A DNA stretch of 64,000 nucleotides, from contig LSRX01000845.1 in assembly GCA_001939145.1 (NCBI GenBank), positions 167,234-231,233 on the forward strand, written 5' to 3'. Source of the DNA: Symbiodinium microadriaticum. Lineage: Eukaryota; Sar; Dinophyceae; Suessiales; Symbiodiniaceae. A program made the position numbers and the translations under genes. The notes beneath the pieces were generated by a model that searched no databases, was not told the origin of the DNA, and saw nothing but the letters and a program-made list of their open reading frames with translations. Below, piece by piece: positions 11,391-22,419 of the stretch (position 1 is its first letter; each line of letters begins with the position of its first letter).

Positions 11391-13190
11391 TTATCCAGGG
11401 CAAGGCTTCCAGCACGGAGACTTCTCCTTTTGCTGGGCTTCCTCAAAGTCCGGCTCCCGTCGCCGCTTTGTGCGGCGCTCGCGGGCTCCCCTTTCGACTT
11501 CTTCATTCGCCGAGTAGGTACCAAGAGGAGACCGGACAAGCATCGCGGGCTTCTGGTCAGACTCCATAACATTCTGCTCCACACGAGGGCAAGCAAAGTC
11601 CGTGATGATGACTGCATGACCATCGTTGCTTGACAAGCTGTTCCCTCGAATGATGCAGGCGGATTTGTCTGCAGCCCTGATGGCCTGCCTTGTATGACCT
11701 CGAAACTTGTTTTCCTCGATTGTCGGGGATGCTTCACCACGCACATCGATTCCTGCAGCATGATTATCGGTGAAGCTGTTCTGGCTGATACGTGCAGAAG
11801 ATGTACCATCCACGTGAATCGCGGAACAACGGCATGCAGACAAGAAGTTCCCTTCAATCACAGGAGAGGCCTGCTCGCTTACGAGAATGCCGTAGCCTGC
11901 ATTTCCCTCAATACGATTGTTCCGGATGGTGGCCTGCGCGGTGTCCCGGACAGCAATCACACAACGCTTTGTGCCCCTAGCAAGGCTTGCACCATTGAGT
12001 GTCCCACCCTCTCCGTCGTCGGCATGCCCTGCTCTCATGGGCTGTTGCAATTTGTACGGTATATTGGTTTGACCGGTCTTGTTTCGCAAGATCTTCCGCT
12101 GCTCATCAACATCGACCCACTCTTCACCAGCCTCACCTGAAATATAGGCTAGCTTGTGTGTAAGCTGATTCTGCGAGTCTTCGCGCTTGGACACAACCTT
12201 TGCACGAACCGTGCCAGAAGCAGAAGAAAACTCGATGACAGGGGCAGTCTTGCCGTTGTTCGTCAACGTGTTGTCTTCCACTTGAACAGAGGCTGTGCCA
12301 CTGATGAGCACGACAGCCCCGTCATTCTCTTGCATCACATTGCCTAGAAGCCTGCCAGTTGCGTTGTGCTGATATGCGACTGCAGCCATTTTCTGGCCCC
12401 GCATCTCACAAGATTCTATACTGGCAGATGCCTGGCCCCGGACCAACACACCACACCCATTATTGCATCGAAACCCCGTGCGTTCCACCTGGACTTTCGC
12501 AGTATCACGGAACTGCATGACCGGTGCCGCATTCCTTTGCAAAACACAATCAGACACTGTAACGGATGCCTGCTCTCTTGCGGAAATACAAACATTCAGG
12601 TTTTCCTCGAAGGTGCAGCTGTTGAACTTGACCTCTGTTTCGTCCCTAAGGATCAAAGCCGTGCGACGGCAGGAAACGAATGAGGATTCTTGCAAAGTAG
12701 CGGAGGATTTCCCCTTCACGATAAATGGCTCTGACAGTGAAACTGTGCAGCACTTCAGCAGCACACTTCCACCCTCCACTTCCACTCCGCCTTCGCCCTC
12801 CAGGCACAGATTCTGCAAAGACGCTTGTGCGGGACCCCGCACGGCCACCCGAATTGGTTGCGACTGGAGGCCCTTAAATACCACCTTCAAGCCACCACGT
12901 GAAGTGCCCCTACCCACCAGCTCGACAGGCTTGTCAACTACAAAGCTCTCGTGGTAAGTCCCGGCAGAGATGAGGATAGTTGCTGGAGGCCACGAACCAA
13001 GTTTCTCCAAAGCTTCCGAAACTGTTGGGCAGTCCCGTGGAACACAGACAGCAAATCGCAAGCAGCCCCAAATCAAGCTCTGCAAATGCTGCCAGAAAAA
13101 GCTTCCACTTGGAGCGATTTTGGAGACGGTCTCATGCACTGCTTGGCGACGCAGCCACTGCAGGAGTGGAGGAAAGTGGTCCACATCCAT
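11391..13190 (-). CDS. Right-handed parallel beta-helix repeat protein
   Basis: An uninterrupted frame of 599 residues from an ATG at 13190 in good context (GCCATGG). A longer frame to 13262 lacks an upstream ATG. Residues about 55-100 (PRDCPTVSEALEKL ... GTYHESFVV) open a parallel beta-helix. Short repeats of about 22-24 residues follow at 100-325 and 410-550, with the pattern 'G.A.v.i..N.i..N....i.v.g.a', for example GNAGYGILVSEQASPVIEGN. This is the CASH/pectate-lyase-like fold shared by FBXO11-type and carbohydrate-binding proteins. Residues about 325-408 are a charged in-frame insertion without repeats. The C-terminus (560-599) is basic (TKRRREPDF), a possible nuclear signal. No signal peptide or F-box is evident. 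Lack of introns over 1.8 kb contrasts with its neighbours. Confidence 0.8.
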   Translation of the reverse strand: MDVDHFPPLLQWLRRQAVHETVSKIAPSGSFFWQHLQSLIWGCLRFAVCVPRDCPTVSEALEKLGSWPPATILISAGTYHESFVVDKPVELVGRGTSRGGLKVVFKGLQSQPIRVAVRGPAQASLQNLCLEGEGGVEVEGGSVLLKCCTVSLSEPFIVKGKSSATLQESSFVSCRRTALILRDETEVKFNSCTFEENLNVCISAREQASVTVSDCVLQRNAAPVMQFRDTAKVQVERTGFRCNNGCGVLVRGQASASIESCEMRGQKMAAVAYQHNATGRLLGNVMQENDGAVVLISGTASVQVEDNTLTNNGKTAPVIEFSSASGTVRAKVVSKREDSQNQLTHKLAYISGEAGEEWVDVDEQRKILRNKTGQTNIPYKLQQPMRAGHADDGEGGTLNGASLARGTKRCVIAVRDTAQATIRNNRIEGNAGYGILVSEQASPVIEGNFLSACRCSAIHVDGTSSARISQNSFTDNHAAGIDVRGEASPTIEENKFRGHTRQAIRAADKSACIIRGNSLSSNDGHAVIITDFACPRVEQNVMESDQKPAMLVRSPLGTYSANEEVERGARERRTKRRREPDFEEAQQKEKSPCWKPCPG

Positions 13191-13506
13191 GGCAACATTG
13201 CAAGACGGCAGCGACTGTTGCTTCTTGCAGCCAAATCCCGTCGAGCTTGAGTTTATGGGCACGCTGCGCCCTAAGCAAGCACAGCTGGAAAGTAGAATGA
13301 ACGCATTTTCTGACAGGTAAAGAGATCATCGTGCAGTTTAGCGGGTGTAAGCTGCAGTGAGACGAAGAGGCAGCATCTAATAAAACCCCGAGGCATCACT
13401 TCTGCTGCATCTCTATCATGGTGATGCATGTTGACAGCTTTGCCTGCACACACAGTGCTGACCTAAGTAGCAGTCTTAAACGTAACTGGGCCTCGTCTTG
13501 CCCTGC

Positions 13507-14230
13507 TTACAAATGCTGACAAAGGAAGATCATTTTTAGGGAACCTTGGGAGCCTTGTCTGCTCCTTGTCCTACGGATGTATGCAACGCATGGAGCTTTG
13601 CCCGCAACAGGGAATCCAGGGTTGGAACTGTAACTGCCACGAGCCTCTAGTTCTGTCAAGAGCTTGCTGGACACGCTTCCTGCTGCCACAGCGGCATCCA
13701 GCCTAGGAGTGTCGAGCCCAGAAGCGGCTTCTCGGCACCACGTTGGGGCATTCTGAGTCCGTCGCGATGCAAGGGATGCTTGCAAACCCACGCCACCTGG
13801 GACTGTGCTGTGGCGGCTTCAGCTGTGTGGCATGGCGAATCCGTGGAGTCAAGGTACCGACATCAACGGCTCCAAAACTCGGTTGGGGTTTGGGGATATA
13901 TATCTCGGTACAAGAAACCAAGAAAGCACCCATCGATGCTAGCTGGTGGCACTGCCTTTCGCTTATGAGTGTTCCCCGAACGGTGAACTATGGCACCAGT
14001 CTCGGCACACTCCGCTGCGCAAGGCCGATCACCAAACGAGAGCATTACGTCATGGAGTGCAGTCTTGCCTTGGCCTGGACGCGAGCTCGCAACTGCAAGC
14101 AACATGCCCTCAACATTCCTGAGCAGCCTTCCGCGTCGAGCTTCCACATGGGTGAAGATTGCACGAACTTTAGGAGTTGCCCTTTCGATGGAGTTCTGCC
14201 TGTCACTAATTCCCTCGCGTGGAGCACGAG
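13507..14230 (-). CDS. Unidentified minus-strand coding segments
   Basis: Two overlapping frames have ordinary coding composition. One (13507-13791) contains CREAASGLDTPRLDAAV then SSKLLTELEARGSY. The other (13863-14160) contains SSRPGQGKTALHDVML; this resembles a P-loop but has Ser where the first Gly is required, so I do not call an NTP-binding site. Exon limits are not resolved. Confidence 0.3.
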
Positions 14231-14499
14231 AGTGTATGTTGAGAGTTTCCAAGTAGGTTAGAAACTGGGCAGAGGAACGACTGAAAGTGAGAGCCGAGGC
14301 GGCGTGCGTGCAAGCAGCGAAAGGTTTCACGGGTTCGGGCCGGTTCGGGCAGCACTTTGGGCAGAGGCTCGAACAAGCAAGTGAGAGTTCGCAAGGGTTT
14401 TCCCAGACCTGAGTCTCTTTCGGAGCAAACCTCGATTCGGAATAATGTCTTGGACCCTTGGACCCACACCGCCGCCCAAGAACCTCGACTGCAGCCCCA

Positions 14500-17130
14500 A
14501 ACTCCGCGAACACGACAAAAGGCAGATCAAGGCAGTAAACTGGCTATTCGAACCCCATGACCACCTCGTGTTGCAAGTAATTTGCGATCAGCGCAGTGTG
14601 TATGATCGTGTGCTCCGAGACACATACCCCGCTAGACACCCTGCCAGAATCTCGAACTTTCGTCGCACTTCCGAACTCTGGAGGTCTCGAAAGTTCGAGC
14701 TTGGAACTCGACGGACAGTGTTTGTGATCGTTTCAACTTTGGAAGGTGTCAGACCTGACGGCTTCGAAACTTCAAGCAATCAGTTCGAACGCCGCTTGCT
14801 CGGAACACCGGACCAGTCTCACCAAGGCCCTGCTCCTCCAAGCACTGTCTTTGCGGCAAGTCCAGGGCAAATTCCCGTTAAGCTCTTGGCCAAGCAACCT
14901 AACACAGACCTCACCGCCTCCACGGCACTGCGCCGCACTGCGCTCCCTCGGAGGCCCTAGAGCCAGGAATTAAGTCCACGACAAATGTCTTCTGCAAGCC
15001 GACGCAATCCCTGCGCCCTCGCCTGCACAACAGAGCTCAAGCGTGAAAGCCTAGATTCCTTTGCCCGGCAGTGTTTCCCGTGATGCACTCTTGAACCGAG
15101 GACAAATTCATGTCAAGCATTGCCACTTGTTCGCAAAATCCAGCACATGTTTGCAGGGAGCTTCTTGGGAGAAGCCCTACGTACTGGTTGACAAAGCGCG
15201 CCTTTTCCGAGCTGAGGGGTCCTGGTAAAGCGTCGGTACAGGTCTCAGACAACCGCTTGGTGGATGGATGGCAGGTCCATGCAACAACAGGCCAGCAGCG
15301 CCAGTTGCACCTTGCATCAGTTCGCAGATACACGCATGCATCACCCCGCAACTGCGAAGTTGCAGCAAGAACTCAACACACCGATACCATAATTCTGGGA
15401 GAATCAGTTGTACCGAAGGCCTCACATGCTCAGGCAGATACACGTGAACCCAAAACCGTGCCCGTGGTGTCGCCACCATGCTGGGAAGCCATGTCGCAAG
15501 TGAGACCACTCTGATGCTGTGCTCAACGGAACAAACACGGTGCACGCCTTACTATACCGCACAGTCGACATATTAATAAGATGATGTTGGCCGAATTTTG
15601 TTGCGTGCAACCAGCCTTCAATCAGGTCACACCAGGCCCAGTCAGAAGGCTAACGTGGACATTATGTATGAAGCAGTTACTTTCGGCACGAACTTACATG
15701 GAATATCCTGGGATCCTCCAGTACCCAAGCTTTGTCGAGAATCTTTCCACAGTTTTGCGTGGAAGTCGCAGTTTGGAAACTGTTTGAAATAAATCTATCT
15801 CCAGAGCAGAAGGCGTGGCCCACCCGCTTGCAGGTGAATGTGATTGGCCAAAAGTGCTTGGTCAGGCACGAGGCGAGCGCGATCTCGACCTCCAAAGCAG
15901 CAGAATGGAGGAGTCTGGCTTGCAGTCACTTACAGGATACAGCCCAAAGTCTAGACAAATACTGACGGTACTGACGTGCAGCTCCATGCCCTTCGAACTC
16001 CGCATTGCGGCGGCGGCTATGCCAAGGTGGACGACCACACGTGATTCTAGGATTTACTCGTAGGTTTCTTTACAGCCCCGCCTGCGATGCATCTTTTGAT
16101 CCGAGCTGGCTTCCTGGTGGCATTGACACGCCAGACGCGAGAAAGGAATGTGCTGGAACCGCCCCGAAAACCTGCGTGCCGAAGAAGTAGGGGTCCAAGT
16201 ATGGGTCGCAGATCGCTGACCTCGACTCGCTCAGATTCGCGTGTCGCCGTGATGAGCCGAGGAGACGAGGCCGAGGCTCCTCGAAGGCGGCAGGGCGGCG
16301 CTCCTGCGGACAAGCACGCTTCGCCATGCTTCGCCTCGGAATCCGCTCTCCAAAGCACGGATCCTCAGCCTTCATCGCAGCACTGAGACGTTCCACAAGC
16401 CTGGATCTAGAGAATATGGACACAGGCCGGAACTCAAGCTTCTGCGCTGGGCCGAGAGATGAGCGTAAACTTTTTGCCGCTTGTGTCCAATCCACGCCTG
16501 CCGTCTCTTGCCGTCCCTTGTCGATGCAACCGGAAACAGCTGCATGGCCACATGCTTAGGTCCACACTCCTGGAGCTGTGCCTGCACAGGCATGTCGAGC
16601 TTGCACAACTCTTGCTGGGGGCATGCAGATGTAGCAGACCTCAGCACCGGCCTGCAGCTCATTGTAGTCCAGATGGTTCAATGATCGGACATCCATCTCA
16701 TGCCCTCCCGTACTTTCGTAAACAAACCACGTCTCTATTTTTGGGACTCATGTCGCTCTGGCAATATCTGGCAAGTCCCGCAGCAATCCGCTGCTTGGTG
16801 CCGGACGGTATTGCTTAGTGGGGCTATGTCGCTACATCCAGTTGCTAGCACTTGAAATCACATGTCTTCGCTACGCCAGTGCAGTGCTTCATGTACCGAA
16901 ATGATTCAACATGTGGTTGTCTTCCCTTGCTGCCTCTAGCTCCGAGAGCGCAGTCTCGACGAGGTGTCACATGAGCCGAGCTTTGTCCGGGCAAGAAACT
17001 TACAGCCTGCCCACAAACAAACTGCACACTTCCAGCTGGATTTGAACCCGCCGCTCTGTACTTCGCAGGCTGATTCGTCGCTACTGCAAGGATGCTGCGT
17101 TGGACCTTGTGACGAGAAGTCTACTTTACG
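14500..17130. other. Mostly unassigned; a few exon-like minus frames
   Basis: An exon-like piece at about 15782-15697 sits between a TTTCAAACAG acceptor and a GTAAGT donor, with three open frames. A minus frame at 16047-16495 begins with ATG (MDWTQAAKSLRSSLG) and stays open for 141 residues. No domain is recognised in either. The rest shows nothing. Confidence 0.3.
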
Positions 17131-17459
17131 GCTACTTCTGTACAATAGATGCACTTGAAGCGCTTGCATGCATAGCGCTTCTTAGCATCTTCCTTATGGA
17201 CTGGCAGGATCGGATGGCCGTGCCATGCCAAGCCGACTGATGCGACTTGCTGCAGCTGAGGCACAGGGTCACTGCATCTCGACGGTCAAGTTCGGACTGA
17301 ATCTCGTGGCCTGGATTATTTTCGGGGTCTGCTGATGCATGCTGGACTGGTGCTCCGAGTTTACCGCACCTGAGAAACCATGGCGAGCCCACTGACGAAC
17401 CTTTCAGGCTTGCTGACTTTGATGTGCCGAACTGACACGAAATTTGATTGAAGCCGGGA

Positions 17460-18855
17460 CCTCACGGAGCAAGTCGTCGATGACGTCTGCAGCGGACAAC
17501 ACCTCCGGAAGTCACGATCGGCTCCGTTTTGCATATAAATCCGGCGAATCCAGCCTGGAATCCAGCATTCAGTTCTCGCACCTGCTTCGCTCCCCAGTCT
17601 CGTTCGCACAAAACGAGGGTCTGCGTCGGATCGCAGCCATATTTCTCAAGACGTGCCAGTGCATAAGCGGCATTTACGGTTTCCTTGGCTGTCTTTGGAA
17701 GAGCCGAGCGATGTGCGGCCACACGTCACACAGCTCTTCACAGCCTTTCAACGAGACTCCCGTCACCGCCACGAAGTGCCAGCAAGAAACTAGCAAGAGG
17801 AGTTGCGACATGCTTGTGCTTACATCCAGCTATATCCAGCTTCAATATCCAGCTTCAGACTCTCTGCTGCTGAAGCTCCGCGGTGGACGGGTAGTGTATC
17901 AGCCTGTCTGCATCCCAAGAGGAACACCGACACACTCTAAGCTCTTCCAAGCCTGGGCAGCGGTTGGCCCATGGATTTCTGTATCCTGACAGCTGAGACC
18001 TGGTCCACCACCTGAGCTGTGTCACCTTGGTTCTCTTCCGTAAATCATCGTACATCCGCTCAACCTGACTCTCCACTGTTCACTAGGCTTTCCGTCTGCC
18101 GGTCCGGTGCTGATCAAAGCCACAACTTGGTACCAGGCGCATCAGATGTGCGACATTCTGGAACCGTTCGGGGCAAGATGTCTCAAAGCAAAACGTTGGA
18201 AATGGATCATCTTGCGACGTAGCTGCAAGGACCTCAATGACTATGACAAATGCAGATCATGCCATCTTCAGCAGATCTTAAGTGAAGGTTTCAATTTGAA
18301 CTCCAAGGTGCTGCAAAATCCAAAGCCCAGAGACGCAAACGCCTTGTCCGACGCACAACAGCTTATGCCAACATGGAAGCAGATGGAACGATGACAACAC
18401 CACTATAACGATTGACTGAACCGCGGTCAAAATCTCTGAAGTATCGGCGCATGGAAATCCACCAACACATCAGCTTCGCATCGAGACTGCACTCTTTCTC
18501 GGCAGGTGTAGCGGGCGCCTGCACCTTCTCGTGCAGTTCAGTCACTGGCTGCTCACTCACAAGCAGTCTTGACTCCACGCATAATCATACGTCAAGAAGT
18601 CCTGTCACAGCCAGCTCGTGGCTATCACCCAAGTAAACCTTGACACAGCTCAAGCACAGGAGGGAGACGTCTTCAAGCAGACGACAGCAAGACAAGCGTG
18701 CCAGCTCTACCCGCAGCAGACGAATCGATGCGGCGTCGACGCCTTGCTGTTGCAGGCTCTGCAGCACCACAGAGGATATGGCGCGGAAGGCATTGCTCGC
18801 TTGTGCCTCCATGCGGCGCAGCTTTGCCCAAGCACTACCAGGACCAGAGACCACG
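17460..18855 (-). CDS. Unidentified minus-strand gene, several exons
   Basis: Exon-like stretches in order: about 18820-18600 (AKLRRMEAQASNAFRA ... VVLQSLQQQGVDAASIR), 18578-18400 (SRLLVSEQPVTELHEK ... KLMCWWISMRRYFRDF), a segment ending near 18030 before GTGACA (VERMYDDLRKRTK), and 17700-17560 (KETVNAAYALARLEKYG ... LCERDWGAKQVREL). The composition is helical and leucine-rich. No family is recognised and phases were not checked across all junctions. Confidence 0.35.
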
Positions 18856-19488
18856 TACCAAAGTGAAGACGGGACAATGACAGGGCCCCACGAATGTCAG
18901 AGGGCCCTACGAGTGCTACACTTTGCGCGCTCAACTTTGCATTTCAGACTCTGGAGACTGGCGTCTTAGCCTAGTCCAACGGATAACAGACAGCAGAGTC
19001 TTTAGAGTCTTTCACATTGCTGGGCGCACGCTACATGTGCAAGAAAGGAGAGACGACAGGCCCGCGACTACGAAAACACGAGACACAACGATGCACAGCG
19101 ATTCCACGAGCCCCCGACTTCAGCCGCAAGAGCTGACCAAACTGCCCGATACAATTAATTCGTTCAACCTGCTTTAAGTTTGACACCCCGCCTGGCATTC
19201 GAAAATACAATTGGGTTGCTTATCTATGCCTTGTCAAGCCAGTGACAATACAAAGTGGGCAGGGTATCCCGCCGGCAACAGAACAATACAGGTGAGGGAA
19301 AGAAGCACAGCTTGTGCACCAAGCTACGATTCCGATCTTTCGCGTGCGGCCGAAAAGAAGAATCTCCCGTCCTGAGTGTGGGGCTCAAGCATCAAAAACA
19401 AGATCCAAGAATCGCGTTCCAGCATGCTGACTCTGTTGCTGACTCTGCCTAATTGCAGCGACGTGCAGCCTTTAAGATCATGTTGAAT

Positions 19489-21487
19489 TTAAATACTGTT
19501 GCAGCGGTGTCTTGGCAACCGGATTTCTGCCGGCCGAGATGCGTTCTGTTCCATCCACCTGGGATCAGGCACGTGCTCGGCTTCCCTGGGTTCAGAGCAG
19601 CTAACAAGGAAGACTGGGGCCTCGATGCACAAGATCTTCCTCCCAGACGGACCATCCAAGAGCCAGGAGGGTTGGACAGCATCGCCCAGGAGTGGCTGCC
19701 AAACTTCCCTCGAGTCAGCAAAGAGAAGCGAAGTCGAAACAGGGCAAATCACAGCAAATGCATTGGGGCGAACGAGGCACGGCTGCCCCCAGAGCTTGGA
19801 CTGGACGCCGAGAAACAACGGATATCTAAATCCAAACGTAACCTTCTCCGCAAGCATTCGCATGCTGCTGGGATCCAGAACAGGCAAGACATGATACTTC
19901 CCTTGTTTTGATGCCGTGGTATAGGTGACGTAGGAGAAGTCACCACAAAGCCGAATGACACGCTCGTTGGCACCAGAGGACAGAGGAGGCTCTTCGCCGA
20001 GTCGAACACGCTCGTCAAACTGCTTTCTTGTATTCGTTGTTATCTGCGCAATCTGAAACACTTGACCAAGCAATCCGAATCCGGCCGCCACAGAACGCAC
20101 TGCATGACACTGCCCAGCTGCCAGCATTCTTCCAGCCTTCTTTGCTGGATCCATCATGTGCAACACCAGTAGCTCCTCAGGGCTGTACCCCATCGCGTCA
20201 GCCACCAAAGCAGCATCCTGTGTCAACCACACGAGAGAGGGCAGAAGCTGCTCTGCTGCATAGCGCAGAATGAAGAAAAAGGCAGCCGGATGCGAGAAAT
20301 TCACAAAGAGCGTCGCTTCAATCATTGCAGCACCAAGTGTGATGCTTGTACAGATCGCCAGCCTCTGCATCCCGATACGATCCAAAGTAGCGACCACCAC
20401 ACTTTTTGCAAGACGCTGCGCGCGTTCTTGTGACCAAAGCCTGATGCATTCTTCCGTGTCGGTCGTGAACTCGGCATCGGCTGCAATGCCTGTGACTGAA
20501 CAGGCGGGACATTGACATGAAGAACGTTGCTAGACAAATGCATTGCTTCGACACCTGTGCACCCAAGATACGAGCATCGGGCAGGTGCATGACCAGCAAG
20601 TGGACAAATTCGTCCAAGTCGATCCTTCCATCAGAATTCGCATCTGCCCTGGCGATGCATAAGTCGATGTACTCCTTGTCAGGGTGCGTACGATTACAAT
20701 AGCTGTGACGGTGGGCGCTGTGCTTGGCTGCTGTTGTTTAGAAGGTGCCGGATTGAAACTTGCGTTCGTGATTGCACTCGCATGCTGTAAAGTGCACAAG
20801 TCCGTGGTGCAGGGTCTCAGAGTCCGAAACAAGACATCAATGAGCCGCGCGGCCTGTACTTCATGCGGAGGTTCCAAAATGCTCTAGCGCCCCGGCTCGG
20901 CTTTAATTTGAGGGAGGGGGGATAGCTGTTTGCGGCCGACCTAGCGGCCTAGCGCCCAGGTAGGTTATGATGAGAGCTTCCCCGAAGTACTTTCTTTCCG
21001 GTCCACTTGGTTTTTTTCAGGAGTGACCTGCAACTCCCCCTCCCATACCTTGCTGCCATGAGCTTCTGCCCCTTGCCTGTCTCGCGAATCGGCGGGGGAT
21101 CCGCTCATACTGGCAAAACATGCATTTGTACGGACCGCCAAGCACAACTGTTTCCAAACGATGCCGTGCATCAGAGGCAAGACTCTTCTTCCAAACTGTC
21201 ATGTGCCGTGCATGAAGTACCTGACTGCCTTAAACATCGTTCAAACATGCTCTGGCATGCTCAATACACTCTTCAATGCAAAGTCCTCGGTCAAGGCCCA
21301 TGTGCTCCCTTTCTCATCAACCTGCCATCCCGATGAACACATAAATCACCTAAACATTGGCTGATTCACTGTGGATGCAAAACTCTTTTCAGAAAGTGTG
21401 CGCGCTTCTGCCTGCCTGCAAGTGCTGAATCATCAAGGTCTTAACTTCGTGTAAATCAAGATATCCGTTGTTGTCTTTGTCGGCCGC
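19489..21487 (-). CDS. EF-hand calcium-binding membrane protein (partial)
   Basis: Three supported exons. The first (about 21487-21416) contains a canonical EF-hand loop, DKDNNGYLDLHE, at 21481-21446. It ends at CAG before GCAGGC, a possible GC donor. The second holds a second loop, DANSDGRIDLDE, at 20644-20609, inside CIARADANSDGRIDLDEF. The third is a long exon from an acceptor at 20530 (start 20529) to a stop at 19489, 346 residues. It opens with CQCPACS and has hydrophobic stretches LAICTSITLGAAMIEA and AAFFFILRYAAEQLLP, likely membrane segments, then an unrecognised soluble part. The intron before the long exon is short (25 or 64 nt with GT-AG). Calcium-regulated membrane function is inferred from the EF pair plus helices. 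No channel or transporter signature was seen, and the 5' end is not located. Confidence 0.6.
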
Positions 21488-21628
21488 CTGACGAGGAAAC
21501 GGAGAATTGCGCGAGCCAGGTCTGCTTGGGCGGACGTGCTAGTTAGCAAGTAGATAACAGGTTTAAGAGGTTTAGTATGTGAGGGACGTGTAGTTAGAAA
21601 AGGGAGTTATAAGTGTCCCATGTGCGTG

Positions 21629-21661
<33 letters not shown>

Positions 21662-22400
21662 ATATATATACATGTGTATATATATATATATGTTATGTAA
21701 TCGTTATAACACATCTTAAAAGATATAGTTAGTAGTTGAGGTGAAGAAAACAATGTCGTGTATTTGATTGTATTATTTTATTTTTCAGCTATTAAGTGTG
21801 CAAGGCTTGACTTGGCTCAGCATAAGTTGCATAAATGACTTAGGCGACATAGGGTTTTTGAAGAATCAAGTTTTGCAGGTGTGTGTGTGTGTGTTTGATT
21901 ATTTCCCTCTCGCATGTGTGTTTAATTAGGGAAGTGCATGCTCTTCATTGGACACTTCCACGAGACGAGTTCCGGCAAATCGGTGCCCCTGGCTCGCTTC
22001 TATGAGCTGATGGCAAGGGCATGTTTGGCAGGTTGCAGGGATAGACTCTTTCTCATTCAGGGAGAGTGGAATCGAATTTTCGTGTCTTTGGAAGCGCCTG
22101 CCAGGGCGCGTGGCTCGCCGGGCAGGGACTTTGCTGTGCGGCTTTCTCCTATAAAAAAATCTCTCTGTGAGTGCTGCATGTGACGTCTTTGACCGCAGCA
22201 CGTGCTGGCTCATGGGAATCTGCACGTTTAGGCAAGCAAGCAGAGAGCCAGGCGGGTCTACAGACAGCACACAGCACCGACAGGTTTAGGCAGGCACGCA
22301 GGCAGAGGGCCAGGCAGGTCTACAGACACAGACACACAAAAACACAGACACACAAACACAGTGCACAGCAGCAACAAGCTATAAACTGCAGTAGCTTGAA
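21488..22400. other. Divergent intergenic strand switch with TA/TG tracts
   Basis: Between the minus-strand EF-hand gene and the plus-strand gene at 22.4 kb. It includes TA runs at 21629-21695 and GT runs at about 21650-21662 and 21880-21892. No gene is supported. Both promoters would have to lie here, but no known motif can be asserted. Confidence 0.5.
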
Positions 22401-22419
22401 AGTCTCCTTCGGCTCCATG

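Noticed and set aside
13990..14160. P-loop NTPase (SRPGQGKT) on the minus strand
   Set aside because: The first glycine of the Walker A motif is Ser, and no Walker B or fold context follows.
17021..17105. tRNA-like B-box (GGTTCAAATCC) on the minus strand
   Set aside because: No matching A-box, acceptor stem or anticodon arm could be paired around it.
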